From Aporrectodea caliginosa (lineage: Eukaryota > Annelida > Clitellata > Crassiclitellata > Lumbricidae), in NCBI GenBank assembly GCA_020284085.1, contig JACEVL010000143.1, forward strand, positions 2,722,746-2,786,745: DNA of 64,000 nucleotides. Direction: 5' to 3'. Below the pieces are notes generated by a model. The model was not told the origin of the DNA and did not search any database. It saw nothing but the letters and a program-made list of their open reading frames with translations. Below, piece after piece: positions 10,001 to 20,350 of the stretch. Within the stretch, counting starts at the first letter, position 1; the number at the start of each line of letters is the position of its first letter. A program made the translations under genes and the position numbers.

Positions 10001-11435
10001 GTCACTCACTAGGAGTAGACCAACCACGGTTAAAGCTGCGATGTACACGAATCCCTTCATTGCTAACAAAACAGAGAAGAATTTGCTGTATAATTATAAG
10101 GTCGTGGATACAGTCACGCCCGACGTGATCCTAATACTTGGGACTAGAATCACGCCCGCTACGCTATTGGTCAATGCACGTCACATGATTTTGTGCACCT
10201 GAAAGGAGGCAACAGATAAACTCACCCGAATGCGGTGGAAGATTGTTCACCATGTTTTCTAATGACGAGACTAACCCTAACCCTGACCCTAACCGACCCT
10301 CACGACGCCTATATCCTGACTCTAACCGACACTTACTACGCATAATCTCACCCTATCCGACCCTCACGACGCATAATCTGACCCTAACCGATCCTCGAGG
10401 TGTACGCCATTTCAAATTCCAAGGGAACTAAGCAATTAAGTTCACGTGACATGCGTTGGCCAATAACTCGACGGGCGTGAACGTAGTATACTGGAGTTCC
10501 GCTAACGCCCGGGGCGTGAACGGATCCACTACGTAATTATAATCGTGTTGTCCAAAGTTAGTTAGCGATAGTAGTACTTTCATGTTAACGACACTGTGTG
10601 ATAAGTAAGATCATTAGCGTCGCCCTCCTCCTTCATCCAGGCTTGGGACTAGCACTGCCTGGCAGTATAGGGCACGGACGTGAAGTGGCGGAGTTTTAGT
10701 TAGCGACGAGGATTGGCATACACTATATATCCAAATAGACAAATTATTATGCAAACATATGCACACACTCACATACACACTAATATTGCCCGTGTTGGCC
10801 CATCAGCTTGGCCCATCAGCTTGGAACTGTCTTCCTCTGCGGTCTCTTCGCCTTGAGTTAGGACAAGCCCTCTCGCCTTACCAGTTCTTAGTGTCACTAC
10901 AGGTGATGTTATGTCCTAATTATAATTATCATCTATTCAGCGTAGTCTTGGTCTGCCTTTGTTTCATTTTCCTTCATATCTTGCATGCAGTGCATTGTAT
11001 GGCATTCGGTCAACTGGCATTCTCTCTATATGCGTATGCATTTGCGTCAATCGTTAGTGATATGTTGTAATGTAATGTAATGTAATGTAATGTAATTAGT
11101 AATTAGTAATTTATGTAGCGCCGCTCACTGCCGAGGCTATTCAGTAGCGCTCCCAGTGCGAGAACCCCGAGAGAAGAAATAGGTTTGTGGTCCTAGCTCG
11201 TGGGACAAAGAAGTCAGACCGGTCCTGAGATCGGAGAGGCCGATGAGTAGATGCAGAAAGAGGAGGACGAATGACATCCCTGAGGTAATAGGTATAGCCT
11301 AAGCTTATCTACCATTGTTGTTACCAAACAACCAAAAGAGAAGATAGCCTACCTGTCGTCGATTCTTCCGATTCTTTGCCGTGCTCAAAGAGTTGACTGT
11401 AGATGTCTGGGTTCAGCAGCGGGACGCTTTTTATA
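6942..11435 (-). CDS. small secreted peptide gene 1 (spliced, 75 aa model)
   Basis: Not a family I recognise. The model has a TATA box (TATAAAAA, 11,435-11,428), a 5' exon ending at 11,353 before GTAGGC, a coding exon 10,060-9962 and a final exon 7070-6942. The 33-codon coding exon follows acceptor GTTAG|CAATG and encodes a signal-peptide-like sequence: MKGFVYIAA, a hydrophobic core, then TGTSAG as a possible cleavage region. It ends in phase 0 at AAG|GTAGTA. The last exon follows TTTAACAG and encodes 42 residues rich in Lys, Asp and Ala with amphipathic-helix character (AKAFGQSIKDTVDHLRK), ending NKP-stop. A MITE and a Helitron-like element lie in the introns. A paralogue lies at 12.6-16.3 kb. 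Splicing is inferred, not observed. Confidence 0.55.
7121..7395 (+). mobile_element. tRNA-derived SINE, family II
   Basis: Pol III-type head GCGCATTGGATAACATCTGG (A-box region) and GAGTTTGAGTCCCG (B-box), then a conserved body (GGCGGATATGCTTTGTAGGC, GCAGGCTGTCTGTTCTGT) and an AATAAAGGAAGAATTATTATTAG tail. A second copy is at 15,953-16,182. Confidence 0.8.
7532..7716 (-). mobile_element. tRNA-derived SINE, family I (antisense)
   Basis: On the minus strand the head reads GGCGAGGAGATAGTTGAATGG, with GGGTTCGATACCCGCG as B-box and T-arm, then a body with GACAGATGGGCGCCTTGCAGG. It is tRNA-like, but the SINE body and further copies (16,661; 17,858; 52,405) argue against a functional tRNA gene. Confidence 0.75.
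7735..7830 (+). repeat. interspersed repeat, GTCGCCCTCCTCC family
   Basis: A second copy of the family described at 2540: TTAGCGTCGCCCTCCTAC, TATCCAGGCTTTGGACTGG and AGTGGCGGAGTT. Confidence 0.65.
8210..8600 (-). repeat. two LINE 3' tails (antisense)
   Basis: 8270-8420 and 8425-8600 both hold the AGAAGCGCTC(C)..GTGCGAG and TATATAGCGC words of the GCGCTATATAAAT family. The open frames here are remnants of LINE 3' ends, not host genes. Confidence 0.55.
8626..9180 (+). mobile_element. non-autonomous Helitron-like element
   Basis: It starts TCTATATTATAAG after an A (8625) and ends CTAG (9177-9180) before a T. A GC hairpin (CCCGGGCGAACGCCGGG) sits about 10 nt before the end. 5'-TC, 3'-CTRR, a subterminal hairpin and insertion between A and T are the family hallmarks. 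No Rep/helicase is encoded. It lies in intron 2 of secreted peptide gene 1. Confidence 0.75.
9405..9650. repeat. cluster of AATCGATT palindromes
   Basis: At least ten copies of CTAATCGATTAG-like words separated by AGCTAATTCTAATT spacers over 240 bp. This is a foldback-rich, possibly MITE-derived stretch without coding content. Confidence 0.75.
9962..10060 (-). CDS. secreted peptide gene 1, signal-peptide exon
   Basis: 99 nt, 33 codons, phase 0 on exit. It has the same length, start context (TAG|CAATGAA) and core residues (GDWLIT / SDWLIT) as the exon at 14,801-14,703. That agreement is the strongest evidence that both are real exons. Confidence 0.65.
10089..10541. mobile_element. MITE with long inverted arms and telomere-like core
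   Basis: The left arm (about 10,089-10,195) and right arm (about 10,437-10,541) are diverged inverted copies of roughly 100 bp sharing GTGGAT, CACGCCCG and TTGG(T/C)CAA blocks. The core (10,265-10,400) holds degenerate CCCTAACC/CCGACCCT repeats. It lies just upstream of the signal-peptide exon, in intron 1 of secreted peptide gene 1. Confidence 0.65.
10585..10700 (+). repeat. interspersed repeat, GTCGCCCTCCTCC family
   Basis: Third plus-strand copy: TTAGCGTCGCCCTCCTCC, CATCCAGGCTTGGGACT and AGTGGCGGAGTT. Confidence 0.65.
10790..11100 (+). mobile_element. LINE 3' fragment with (TGTAA)n tail
   Basis: The translation contains GPSAWNCLPLRSL, the conserved C-terminal motif of CR1/L2-like reverse transcriptases. 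The fragment ends in a TGTAA repeat at about 11,067-11,095. Confidence 0.65.
11103..11300 (-). repeat. LINE 3' tail (antisense)
   Basis: AATTTATGTAGCGCCGCTC, then AGTAGCGCTCCCAGTGCGAG and CCGAGAGAAGAAA, matching the family at 6178 and 51,685. Confidence 0.6.
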
Positions 11436-11440
11436 CCGGA
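11353..11440 (-). promoter_or_regulatory. TATA promoter and 5' exon of secreted peptide gene 1
   Basis: CCGGTATAAAAAGCGTCCCG on the minus strand, with a donor (GACAG|GTAGGC) about 75 nt downstream. The block is conserved in the paralogue around 16,211-16,300, where the TATA word has decayed to CATAGTCTAAA. The transcription start would be near 11,405 by normal TATA spacing (inference). Confidence 0.5.
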
Positions 11441-11559
11441 ATCAGCCTATCATTTTACAGATTGGCGATTTAAAATTCAATAACAAGTAATTTCTCATTG
11501 TGAGTAGCTGTTTCAGGTTCGAAATATTTCGCCGTTTTAAAATATTATTCTCATTAACG

Positions 11560-12480
11560 TAATAGGTAAATCTACCATTGTTCAGTCTCCCATAAGCCCG
11601 CTGCCCAATTAAGTATTATTCAGTAAGGTCATTCTTAGAATACAGAACAAATGAAAATTTATAGCGCGCTTACCAAGACAGGTCTTGCACGAGACCGCAT
11701 TCCGCTACAATCCTAGTCGTAGTGCAATGTGAGTAGGCTAGACGAGTTTTTAATTTTGTTTTTAAATTGAGCAGCAGATGTGCACTGGCGAATTATATTG
11801 TCATTAGGCCTACCATAACTTCAATGACCTCGGTTGCTGTCAAAACGTAGAACCAAACTGTTTATTCGAGCCTAGAACTAGTCCTAGTTAGACTAAGTCA
11901 AGTCATAATATTTAGAGCGTACAAAGGTTCGTATCGCAAGAACAGATTCCGTGTCACAAAAAATTCTTGAACTGCCGACATTCAAACATCATTCGATGAA
12001 GGTGTCCGTAATGAAAGAATAAAACGACGAGTGATATGTACAAGAAAATGTTTCCGACATCAGTTTCAATTATAATTACAAGAACATTTAAGTGGATCCG
12101 AGTCTATTTCTGGATCTTAAATTGTTCTTAAATAATTGCGTGTGCAATAAGCTTCTAAGATTCTAGAAATTCGATTGCATTGAGAAGAGTCTATTATAAG
12201 ATTTCGAGTGATCGCCAAACATTTTATACAGTTAGCTCTATATACGGTTGTTTTAGTAGGCCCTAGTATAATATACGAGTGAGCTTTATATCTAAGTTAA
12301 CGAAATAATTGCATTGAGTAAGGAACGATAGGTTGGATAATATTATTATTAATATACCAATATTGGGTATACGAAGAATGTTGTCAATAACTTCTGCAGC
12401 CTACATGTTCATTGAAACTATTTTCTACTGCAATAGGCTATGATCTTTTATTCAAGAATGCTGCATTGCATAAATCTGGT
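11560..12480. other. spacer between the two secreted-peptide genes
   Basis: AT-rich sequence with no supported gene or recognised repeat. It lies upstream of gene 1 and downstream of gene 2. Confidence 0.4.
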
Positions 12481-12586
12481 AATGTCATCGACTACTGAGA
12501 ACTCACTTGGTTTTTATGGAATAGCAACGATGTTTTCATAATGAAAAATCTCCCAAAAGACCACTGATGGTTGCGTAGTGGCTCCA

Positions 12587-15500
12587 TTATTTTGTAATCG
12601 AATTTTTCAGCACGTTCTGCAAAATTTCAAACAGGAGAATATCAATGTATGTATTGTATTGTAGGCCTATTTAACCATTTCTATAGCGCTTCTCTCAGCG
12701 TAGCCCATTCAGAAGCGCTCCCAGTGCGAGAGACTCCGAGAAAAAGGCAAGATTTGAGCCGAGAGAAAGATGAAGAAATGTAACCTGAGAGAATGGTGGA
12801 GAGGACAGGTGGGGGAAGACCATTCCATAGAGAGGGTCCTATGCAGGCAAAGGACCTGGATTGAGCCGTGACTACATGTATTTGTCTATGACATAGAACA
12901 CTTAATACAGCGCCTTTTGAGTATATGCTATCTCACAAAGCGCTCAGTGAATCACAAAAGCAACACAGGGGTGTGCGTAGTTGCTGTTTCGTTATTGAGT
13001 GACCCGGTTCGTGAATATGCGTTTAAGAGAGACAAAATCCACAGTTATGCTACAGGATTTTAAAATGCGACATGACGGTCTATAGTGCGGCACTTTGACT
13101 TTATTATTCTTATCACGCTAATTATTTTTAACCAAAGACATACATAATCAGTCAATCTTACGCCATCATCAACCCTATTCGCGCTTCCAATTTTGCCCAA
13201 TCCATCTTCAACTTGCTTTCCGATTGGTCTTCCGACACTCTTGATTTCGTCCTGCAAAATATTTAAAACTTATTTAAATGTGTACCATGCAAGACGTAGA
13301 TGGAGGTGCACTAATGTATAAAGTAGGCCCATAAAACCACGAAAAGAGCGCGTATCAGCTCTTGATACGTCACTTGATTATAGAACTCTACATCATGCGT
13401 GGTAGAGAGGAGTAATTTGAATTTACATTAGGCCTACTGATATCTATAATTTTCTAAAAGGCAACTTCCATATGCTATAGTTCTAGTTTTTTCCGGACAA
13501 AGGTTTCTGCAGACCATTAGAAATAGAAAATAAATGAACTAATTTTCAGAGATGTGGTGTGGTATCCACTGGAAAATTTGGACTTTAGCCATAATAGCAA
13601 CCAGAAGAATCCTGAAATCTGTTTTCTTCACTGGAAAGAAATGAAACAATTCAGAAATCAATCGCATTCATTCACACACCAGCGTCATCCTTCTTAGTTA
13701 GGCCTAGATCTTTTTTCTGTAACGTCTATTGTGCCAATGTCGGATGCACGAGGTACCGTACGGTAGTAGAGACAGCTAGCTTTATATCGTCTCTGCATTG
13801 CCTTCATCTTTAGTAAGACTCCAATTTCAAATGCGGCTTCATCGGTCAAGACGTGGGCAATGACACTCAGCAATGCTAAAATCATTCAACTTATAAAGAA
13901 CTGGACCATGTTCTGAATGAATATATCTATCATCATACATTGCGAGCGTCAGAAGCACTATATAGCCTAAGCCCGAATGCTCTATGCTGCTCCGGTTTGG
14001 TGGGGGTTTGCAGGGCAACAAGAAAAGAACCGCCTTCAGTCGGCGATTCGTCTGATTCGTCTGATTCGTCTGCGGTACCTGCCAGAGGACAGTCCATCAT
14101 TTGAACATCTTTGCAACACTGCTGACTCACGCCTCTTCTCTGCAGTCCTAGGAAACCCGCGGCATGTACTCTATGGGCTACTCCCCCAAAAAGCCGCTCC
14201 CCTACACCCTGCGCCCGAGATTACATGACCGTTTTATTCCACAAGCTGACAATCTCTCACGCAGATCGTTTATAATAAGAATGTTATACTCTGTATAAGT
14301 GCGGATATGCAATTGGTTGAATAAAGAATATACTTACTTACTTACTTACTTTATAGCTAGAGCAGCTAGACGAATGTTTCAAACATCTTCTTCTTGAATT
14401 GCCAAAGTTGTGGTTATCGAAATGACCATCGATTCATTCGTCCAGCATTTAGAAGTTATTAATGACTCTCAGCGCTCGTGAATAAGCGCTTGCCCTGCGC
14501 TTCGCTTTCGAGTTAGAAGTTTGGAGCTTACGAAAACGATTAAATTAGATTATTCTGGATATGTAATGTGCTTCCGCTGATTGAACGTATTATTGTCGCA
14601 GTTTCCTATTTTGCTGTATTGTTTCTGCTTTTCTGGGTGTTATTAACCATAAGAATTATTGATAATATCAAATCGCCTTGTTGTCTGTTAGCACTAGTCT
14701 ACCTTAAGAACAGCGCGAGCTGACGTTATTGTGATCAACCAATCACCCGCCAAGAGCAGCCCAGCCAGGGCAACGACAAAGATGTACACTGGTCCTTTCA
14801 TTGCTATTAAAACAAAGCAGATTTTGCTAACTGTCCGCAGTTAGATTAGCGATTAGCAATTGAGGAAGAGTAAAGTTCATTAACTTAAGCTGGTCTGGAG
14901 GCTGGAGCACAGGGAAACCTATCTACCTCATCCTGCGTGCATGGACTAGGGTTGGGTGGCCAGCTCGCAGTAATTCCCAAATAGCAACTCGAAGAATGGA
15001 CTAAAACAGTAGCTAACAGTGAAAAACGTTTGTACATATGCTGTTAGAGACGAACATTTAATATCTTCTATAATAGGCCTACTATGTCAGAGGGCCATCA
15101 TCTTAGTCATGAGTGATTCACAGATTTCAATAAACAACAACATAGATTAGCGATGAGGATTGGCATATAGACAATCATGCACCCCAAAACATGTGCAAAT
15201 AAGATTTTACAAAGACAGGTCGGCCCATGTATAAATATATGAGTAAATGTATGCATGCATAAATACGTATACATTCAGGCATAACAATATACATACTTAG
15301 AAACATACGGATACTCTTCCATAATATAAAAACCACCCAAAGAAATCGTCTAGCTATACCGAACTCCCTTGCTCGTGCTGTCACTAAAACATCACTATCA
15401 CTCCTGTCCTCAAATCACTCCACTGGTTTAAAATACCTGAACGAACAGAATACAAAGTCCAGTTACTTATTTGCTGCACGCTCCAATTATCCCAGAGCAG

Positions 15501-16290
15501 TGTTTTCAGCTGAGGGTGAAAACCCGTGAGAGACAGCAAGAGGCGAGGTTCTGGTGAGCTTGATCAGCTACCTGTCGTAATTCTGGTGTTTATTCCAGAG
15601 AGGCGGAACAGATTTGCAAATTCCAGTAATGGTAGGGCGAAGAGCTGTTAGGGCGGAAAGGAGGGTGTCGAGCCTCGTCTTTGGGTTCTGAATAGCTGAC
15701 AAAGCCGTTCAACCCCTCCTCTGGCCCTGAGTTCTTCTTAATAGCTAATATTTAAGGCTAACACCAATAGGGCCCATACCAAAGAGACTTAACAGGATGA
15801 GGTACTGTAGCTTAAGAAATTTATTTCCAAATAAAAAAGTTATAAAGGCAGCGGCGGGGAAAATCAAGACACTGAGAGAACAGGAAGTGAATGAAATGAA
15901 GACGATTTTGCAGCCGATCTATTCTTTTGTGTGAATTGTGTGTGTGTGTGAGGGGGGTCCGGTGGCGCGTTGGATAACATCTGGCGTAGAGTGCGAGAGG
16001 TACCGAGTTCGAGCCCCGTTAGGGCGGATATGCTTTGTAGGCTGCTATTAGCGCCGTGTATTGCAGGCTGTCTGTTCTGTCAGTAGTTAACTAGTTAAGA
16101 TTGTTTCAATTGCATAACATGTAAATGTACAGCGCAGTGCGTTTGTCAGGCGCTCAATTAAAGAAAAGATATTATTATTATTTTATGTTGTTACCAAAGA
16201 AGAATAATACCTGTTACTGAATCGTCCAATTCTGTGCTCTGTCCAAAGCGTAATCAGTGTATATCTATGCGTAGTAGTCGAGGGCCATTT
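12587..16290 (-). CDS. small secreted peptide gene 2 (spliced, 72 aa model)
   Basis: Paralogue of the gene at 6942-11,435. The 5' exon ends at 16,211 (AACAG|GTATTA). The signal-peptide exon 14,801-14,703 encodes MKGPVYIFVVALAG.. with the shared DWLIT segment. The next exon starts at 13,251 after TTTTGCAG and encodes DEIKSVGRPIGKQVEDG... Two ends are possible: read-through to the stop at 13,060 (63 residues in this exon), or splicing at 13,162 (GGC|GTAAGA) to 12,616-12,587, which adds nine residues and gives 72 aa. I prefer the spliced form because its end aligns with gene 1 (DGNVLKNSITK against EGNAIRKAYNKP). A LINE 3' end (13,966-14,352) interrupts an intron that is otherwise conserved between the two genes. 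Function unknown. Confidence 0.5.
12655..12870 (-). repeat. LINE 3' tail (antisense)
   Basis: TATAGCGCTTCTCTCAGCG, AGAAGCGCTCCCAGTGCGAG and AGACTCCGAGAAAAAGG, plus the downstream CCATTCCATAGAGAGGGTCC block also seen near 8380. Confidence 0.6.
13162..13251 (-). CDS. secreted peptide gene 2, middle coding exon
   Basis: Thirty codons between TTTTGCAG and GTAAGA. Glycine, lysine and acidic residues alternate, compatible with an amphipathic helix. The frame stays open past the donor to 13,060, so the exon boundary is not certain. Confidence 0.45.
13966..14352 (+). mobile_element. LINE 3' end with (TTAC)n tail
   Basis: Translates to a reverse-transcriptase C-terminus (YAAPVWWGF.., RLRYLPEDSPSFEHLC, then LRPRLHDRFIP in a shifted frame), then AATAAAGAATATACTTACTTACTTAC. 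Comparison with the paralogous segment at 9.66 kb shows an insertion here. A second 3' end of the same family is at 17,255. Confidence 0.75.
14703..14801 (-). CDS. secreted peptide gene 2, signal-peptide exon
   Basis: 33 codons after acceptor TTAATAG|CAATG, with a hydrophobic core and a TSAR possible cleavage region. Donor AAG|GTAGAC, phase 0. It is the same size as the exon at 10,060-9962. Confidence 0.65.
15330..15500 (+). mobile_element. LINE reverse-transcriptase C-terminal fragment
   Basis: One frame reads TPVLKSLHWFKIPERTEYKV, which matches the conserved LHWLP..RI.FK segment of CR1/L2-like elements. Confidence 0.6.
15953..16182 (+). mobile_element. tRNA-derived SINE, family II
   Basis: Second copy of the family at 7121: GCGCGTTGGATAACATCTGG, B-box GAGTTCGAGCC, GGCGGATATGCTTTGTAGGC, and an ATT-rich tail. 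Confidence 0.8.
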
Positions 16291-16660
16291 AGACTATGCC
16301 TTATTCAGCCAAGTCCTTTGGATAGGGAAGTCATAATTCAACAACAAGTAATTTATAATTTTGATTGGTTCTTTCAGACTCGAAATATTTCACCGCGTAA
16401 AAACACTCGTTTCATATAAATCAAACTGTAATTTTTCAGAAGTATAATATGAATATTATAGACCTTCATTCAGGTCGTCATTTATTCCTGTCTTTACTGT
16501 CATTACGGTAACCTTAATGACCTGAAATTTCTGTCCAAACTTATGAATCATCTTTTTACTTGCTCACCCATCATGGCTTAAGTCATTTTCCACCAGCTCA
16601 TCGGGTATCGAGCGGGTTTTAAAATCCCATTACGAGTCTTTTACATTATAGTGACGGTGC

Positions 16661-16890
16661 GGGGGAGATGGTTGAATGGTAACACGGTGGAACAAAGATA
16701 AGAGGGATTCGGGTTGGATACCCGCTTGACCATAAGGTTGACGCAGCCTTCAACACCGTAGAGTCGACTGTAAAATGAGCAGTAGGACAGATGGGCTCCT
16801 TGCAGGCTGCATGCCATACAGTTAAATTCGACTCCTGTTAAACTCCTGTTAGACTCCCGTTAAACTGTCAAACTCCTGTTATCATCTGTT
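16661..16890 (+). mobile_element. tRNA-derived SINE, family I
   Basis: Head GAGATGGTTGAATGGTAACA, B-box GGGTTGGATACCC, body AGTCGACTGTAAAATGAGCA and GACAGATGGGCTCCTTGC. It shares the body with 7532 and the 3' half with 17,858 and 52,405. Confidence 0.75.
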
Positions 16891-16947
16891 ACTACTATAA
16901 CGCGTCATACTATTGCGCACTTTTCCGTTTGAATTATTAGACGAATG

Positions 16948-16950
<3 letters not shown>

Positions 16951-16979
<29 letters not shown>

Positions 16980-16980
16980 A
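16951..16980. repeat. (TCTA)n microsatellite
   Basis: About seven CTAT units. Confidence 0.9.
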
Positions 16981-17129
16981 GAAATTTATTGTTATGGTCC
17001 CTTCACGATAACTACAACTCAGAGACCGAGGCCCGGTCAAAAGGAAAGTCTTAAGTAGTTTAATATCACTATTGGAACCTTTCGATTGGTTAAGAGAGTA
17101 CCTTACACACTACTTGGTGCATCCATCGT

Positions 17130-17225
17130 CACTCCACCACTGCTTGTACTCTGGTAGTGCCAGTCCTAAGCCTGGATAAAGGAGGAGGGCGACGCTGATC
17201 ATCTTTGTTATCACACATCACCACG
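17130..17225 (-). repeat. interspersed repeat, GTCGCCCTCCTCC family
   Basis: Antisense copy: AGTGCCAGTCCTAAGCCTGG and AGGAGGGCGACGCTGATC. Confidence 0.65.
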
Positions 17226-17254
17226 ACCGTCTCCCCCTGTCAATTGCACTGGTC

Positions 17255-17478
17255 ATGACCTGCGCCCACGCTCACATAACCGTGTTCTCCCTAGATTTGA
17301 TTCCCTTACCAGACGTGGCTTCTTAGCTAGGATGTTGTACAGTTAGACATATGTTTTCTAGTTGACTTAATTTTCTTCTAATTATCGTTTTCTTTGTACA
17401 TAAATTATTTCTGACTTTGTATGTAACGCGCTGAGCGTTTGCTTGCGTTTAATAAAGAACATTCTTACTTACTTACTT
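17255..17478 (+). mobile_element. LINE 3' end with (TTAC)n tail
   Basis: One frame reads LRPRSHNRVLPRFDSLTRRG followed by a stop, the terminal segment of the same LINE family as 13,966. It ends AATAAAGAACATTCTTACTTACTT. Confidence 0.7.
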
Positions 17479-17489
17479 TACAGTGTTGT

Positions 17490-17857
17490 CAAACAGCAAC
17501 TAACTACCATCGACATTTAAAGGTATCTAGATGGCTGTTCAACGCAATAGGTTGGACGTTGGACTACGGCGTGGATTTTGCACTGCCTGGAGTGAGCACG
17601 AATGTGATTATCATCGGCTTCGTTAGCATCGGTCTGGGACTCTGGGTGCCTTTATCGTGGTTGAGACTTGAGACATGTCACTTCTGTGTGTCTGGCCTCC
17701 CTAACAGAGTCTCTGTACATCCTGGTTATACGTTGGCCACTCTTTGTTGTCCAGCATTGGCAGCGTAACCGTTTCTGTCAACTTTCGACTACTCTAGGGG
17801 TTGAGGGTAATCGTAGAGCAGAAGATCAACACAGACGCGGAATCGCTTCCCGCTACC
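17490..17857. other. no gene supported
   Basis: An open frame crosses this stretch, but it has no recognisable domain and starts inside the LINE tail, so I do not call it a gene. Confidence 0.4.
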
Positions 17858-18060
17858 CTCCCAAAGGTCGACTCAGCCTTTTATTAGCCAGATGGCGTTG
17901 GTAAAACGAGCTGCATGACGTGATGGGCCTTGCATGGCTGCCAAACAGTATTATTCGACTCCTGTAATAACTTGTGATTATCCGATCATACTATGAATTG
18001 TAATCATACTGCGGTGTGTCAGTTTGAAATAATAAACGAAGATTATTATTATTATTATTA
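17858..18060 (+). mobile_element. SINE family I, 5'-truncated
   Basis: AAGGTCGACTCAGCC, CCAGATGGCGTTGG, CCTTGCATGGCTGCC and the tail AATAAACGAAGATTATTATT. It is closely matched at 52,405-52,605. Confidence 0.7.
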
Positions 18061-18196
18061 AGGTTCCTAGGTTTACTGCTTTTCACAGGCAGCAGCTTCT
18101 ATAGGTAAAAAAAACTTAGTCTTGTCCATTTCTAAGGAGTTAAATTGAATAAAATGAACACAAATCCAACGTTGAACATGTCTTAGATACACAGAT

Positions 18197-18460
18197 GTGG
18201 GGCGCGGTGGTGTAGGGGTATCTTCGGTGCCTTGCAGCCGGAGGGTTGCGGGTTCGAATCCACCTCAAGCCGCAGCATAGGGACCCTGGGCAAGTCCTTC
18301 ACTTACAATTGTTCATGCGCTTCGGCGTGAAACTCCGATTCAGTGTCCGCGCTGTAGTCGGGAGCGCATCTGAGTAGAAATCTTGAAGGGGCGCTATATA
18401 AATATCTGAAATGAATGAATGAATGAATGAATGAATGAATGAATGAATGAATGAATGAAT
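18197..18460 (+). mobile_element. tRNA-derived SINE, family III
   Basis: Head GGCGCGGTGGTGTAGGGGTA, B-box GCGGGTTCGAATCC, body TGGGCAAGTCCTTCACTTAC, and a LINE-like tail GAAGGGGCGCTATATAAAT with (GAAT)n. An antisense copy is at 27,285. Confidence 0.8.
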
Positions 18461-18721
18461 ACAGATCAAGTATCACTTCACGATATTTTTCTATCTAGGC
18501 AGCGACCTGACTAGCTGACTTACGTTGATAGTTTACATACACTGCATGCATAAATGCACACTTTCAGCAAATAGCGTGTATCGCTGTCTCTGCGCAAGAC
18601 ACAACTAATCAACATGAATAATGGACAAAGCGATTCCACAATGCAGAACCAAACAAACAGTTTGAAAAAACGATTACACTTAAGACATGTAACAGCCTCA
18701 GTCTGTCTCATACTTTCCATT

Positions 18722-18902
18722 AGATAGATAGGTAGATAGATAGATAGATGGATGGATGGATGGATGGATGGATGGATGGATGGATGGATGGATGGATGGA
18801 TGGATGGATGGATGGATGGATGGATGGATGGATGGATGGATGGATGGATGGATGGATGGATGGATGGATGGATGGATGGATGGATGGATGGATGGATGGA
18901 TG

Positions 18903-18973
<71 letters not shown>
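18722..18973. repeat. (GGAT)n/(GATA)n compound microsatellite
   Basis: About 45 GGAT units followed by about 18 GATA units, with GATA units on the left edge as well. The minus-strand open frame (ISLS/IHPS repeats) is an artefact. Confidence 0.95.
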
Positions 18974-19044
18974 GCAAACTAAACCGAATACTCCATTTCG
19001 CTAAGGGGGATACTCGTGTATGGGGGATACTCTATTTCGTGACA
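18972..19044 (+). repeat. left member of an inverted repeat pair
   Basis: ATGCAAACTAAACCGAATAC through GGATACTCTATTTCGTGACACC is the reverse complement of 22,392-22,472. The pair encloses 3.35 kb that contains the orphan RdRP 5' exon. Confidence 0.8.
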
Positions 19045-19549
19045 CCGGCACGCGGACGCAGTAGACGCATTTACGTCTACGTTTTTGACCTTTTAAATGT
19101 GCGCCATCCCAATTGAAGCACGAATCGCACTAGACCGAGATTCAAATTCTGAAATAAACCACGACCATTAAGCGAGCTGACACAGAAGCGCCTTGACGTA
19201 CGCGCTAAAGATGTAGCTTAGCAGGTCAGCCAGCTAGACCACAATATTAGGCCATTATTACGCGAGATAGGCTAAGTTTATGTTTGTCCCGTTTACGCTT
19301 AGGTTTATTTTAAAGACGCAGTCACGCAGCCACACCGAGGTGACAGGCTTGAATCTGCATCTCCTCTAGTCAGGGATTTAATAGAAAACTTTAACAAAGG
19401 TGGCCCCATTTAACTTAGGTTAGGTTGTTGTTCAGTTAGGATGTTTAGACGAAACCTGGACACTTCATATGCATGGTCGGGGTGTGTGCTTACCGGGCAC
19501 GGTTGCAGATTTTATGTAGAATTAAACGGAATCAGTGGGTGCTTGTGAA

Positions 19550-20350
19550 ATCGTGTTGTGACCACTTTTCTGTCATTTGTCCTCCTCCTCTGTCCAGGGT
19601 TTGGGAGCGACATCACCAGAGAACTTGCAGTTGCGGAGTTTCTTTGTATAAGTTTTCTCTAGTCATGGTAATCGTAATCTTCAAGCTTCTAAAGCGCCAC
19701 TCGAAAGCCAAGCGCAGGGCACCAGCTTATTCACGAGCGCCAAAAAACAAACCAGCTTGTTTCAATAAAGAATATAGTCCGCAAGGTCAGAATCCGGGAG
19801 GTCAGGCTGAGGAGACAGCATGGTGCTACGGTGGCAATCGGTGGTGATGATGTGTTCGTGCGGTGGCGCAGAAGTAGAGTCAGGATAGGATAGCAGATAA
19901 TATATGACTATAGCTTAATTAACTGGAAAACTAACTTACACAAGTAAGAAGGGAATGTCTGAAAAAAGTGGACTAAATTAATTTTGTGCTGTTAATATTC
20001 TGTCATGTCGATTTTCGAGAAACAGAATCACGGAACTTCGATGCCAGAATTTAGATCTCGCCTAGGTTGCGAATAATCTGTGGTTTCAGTTTCGGATTCG
20101 ATTTATAGAAATTCCTCTTATACCATATGAACAGGGAGAACTGTTTAATTAAAATAATTTCTGCCGACGTCAACGGCCTTTGTTGCCATAAGATGTCGTT
20201 AAACCCTGGATCCATTCATCGACGTAATCTTATTTGGCATAACAAAACATAAAAGGAGTTTTAAGTGGTTCCGAAGACATGCACTCTGTGCTAGAACCAC
20301 TACAAGTATTCGTGTAGGCATACTCTCTACCTTTAGCATCGCCACGGAGG
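19550..20350 (-). repeat. upstream segment of the RdRP duplication (copy C)
   Basis: 19,925-20,350 is a diverged inverted copy of 33,120-33,480 (shared TAAAAGGAGTTTTAAGTGGTT, CTGTGGTTTCAGTTTCGG and others). 49,140-49,400 and 50,650-50,850 share part of it. 19,550-19,650 also holds a GTCGCCC-family repeat related to 33,545-33,615. Together with 20,870-21,790 this shows that the whole 5' flank of the RdRP gene was copied. Confidence 0.65.

Noticed and set aside
17439..17768. Open frame of 109 codons with hydrophobic stretches
   Set aside because: It begins inside a LINE 3' tail and has no splice logic, domain or paralogue in the window.
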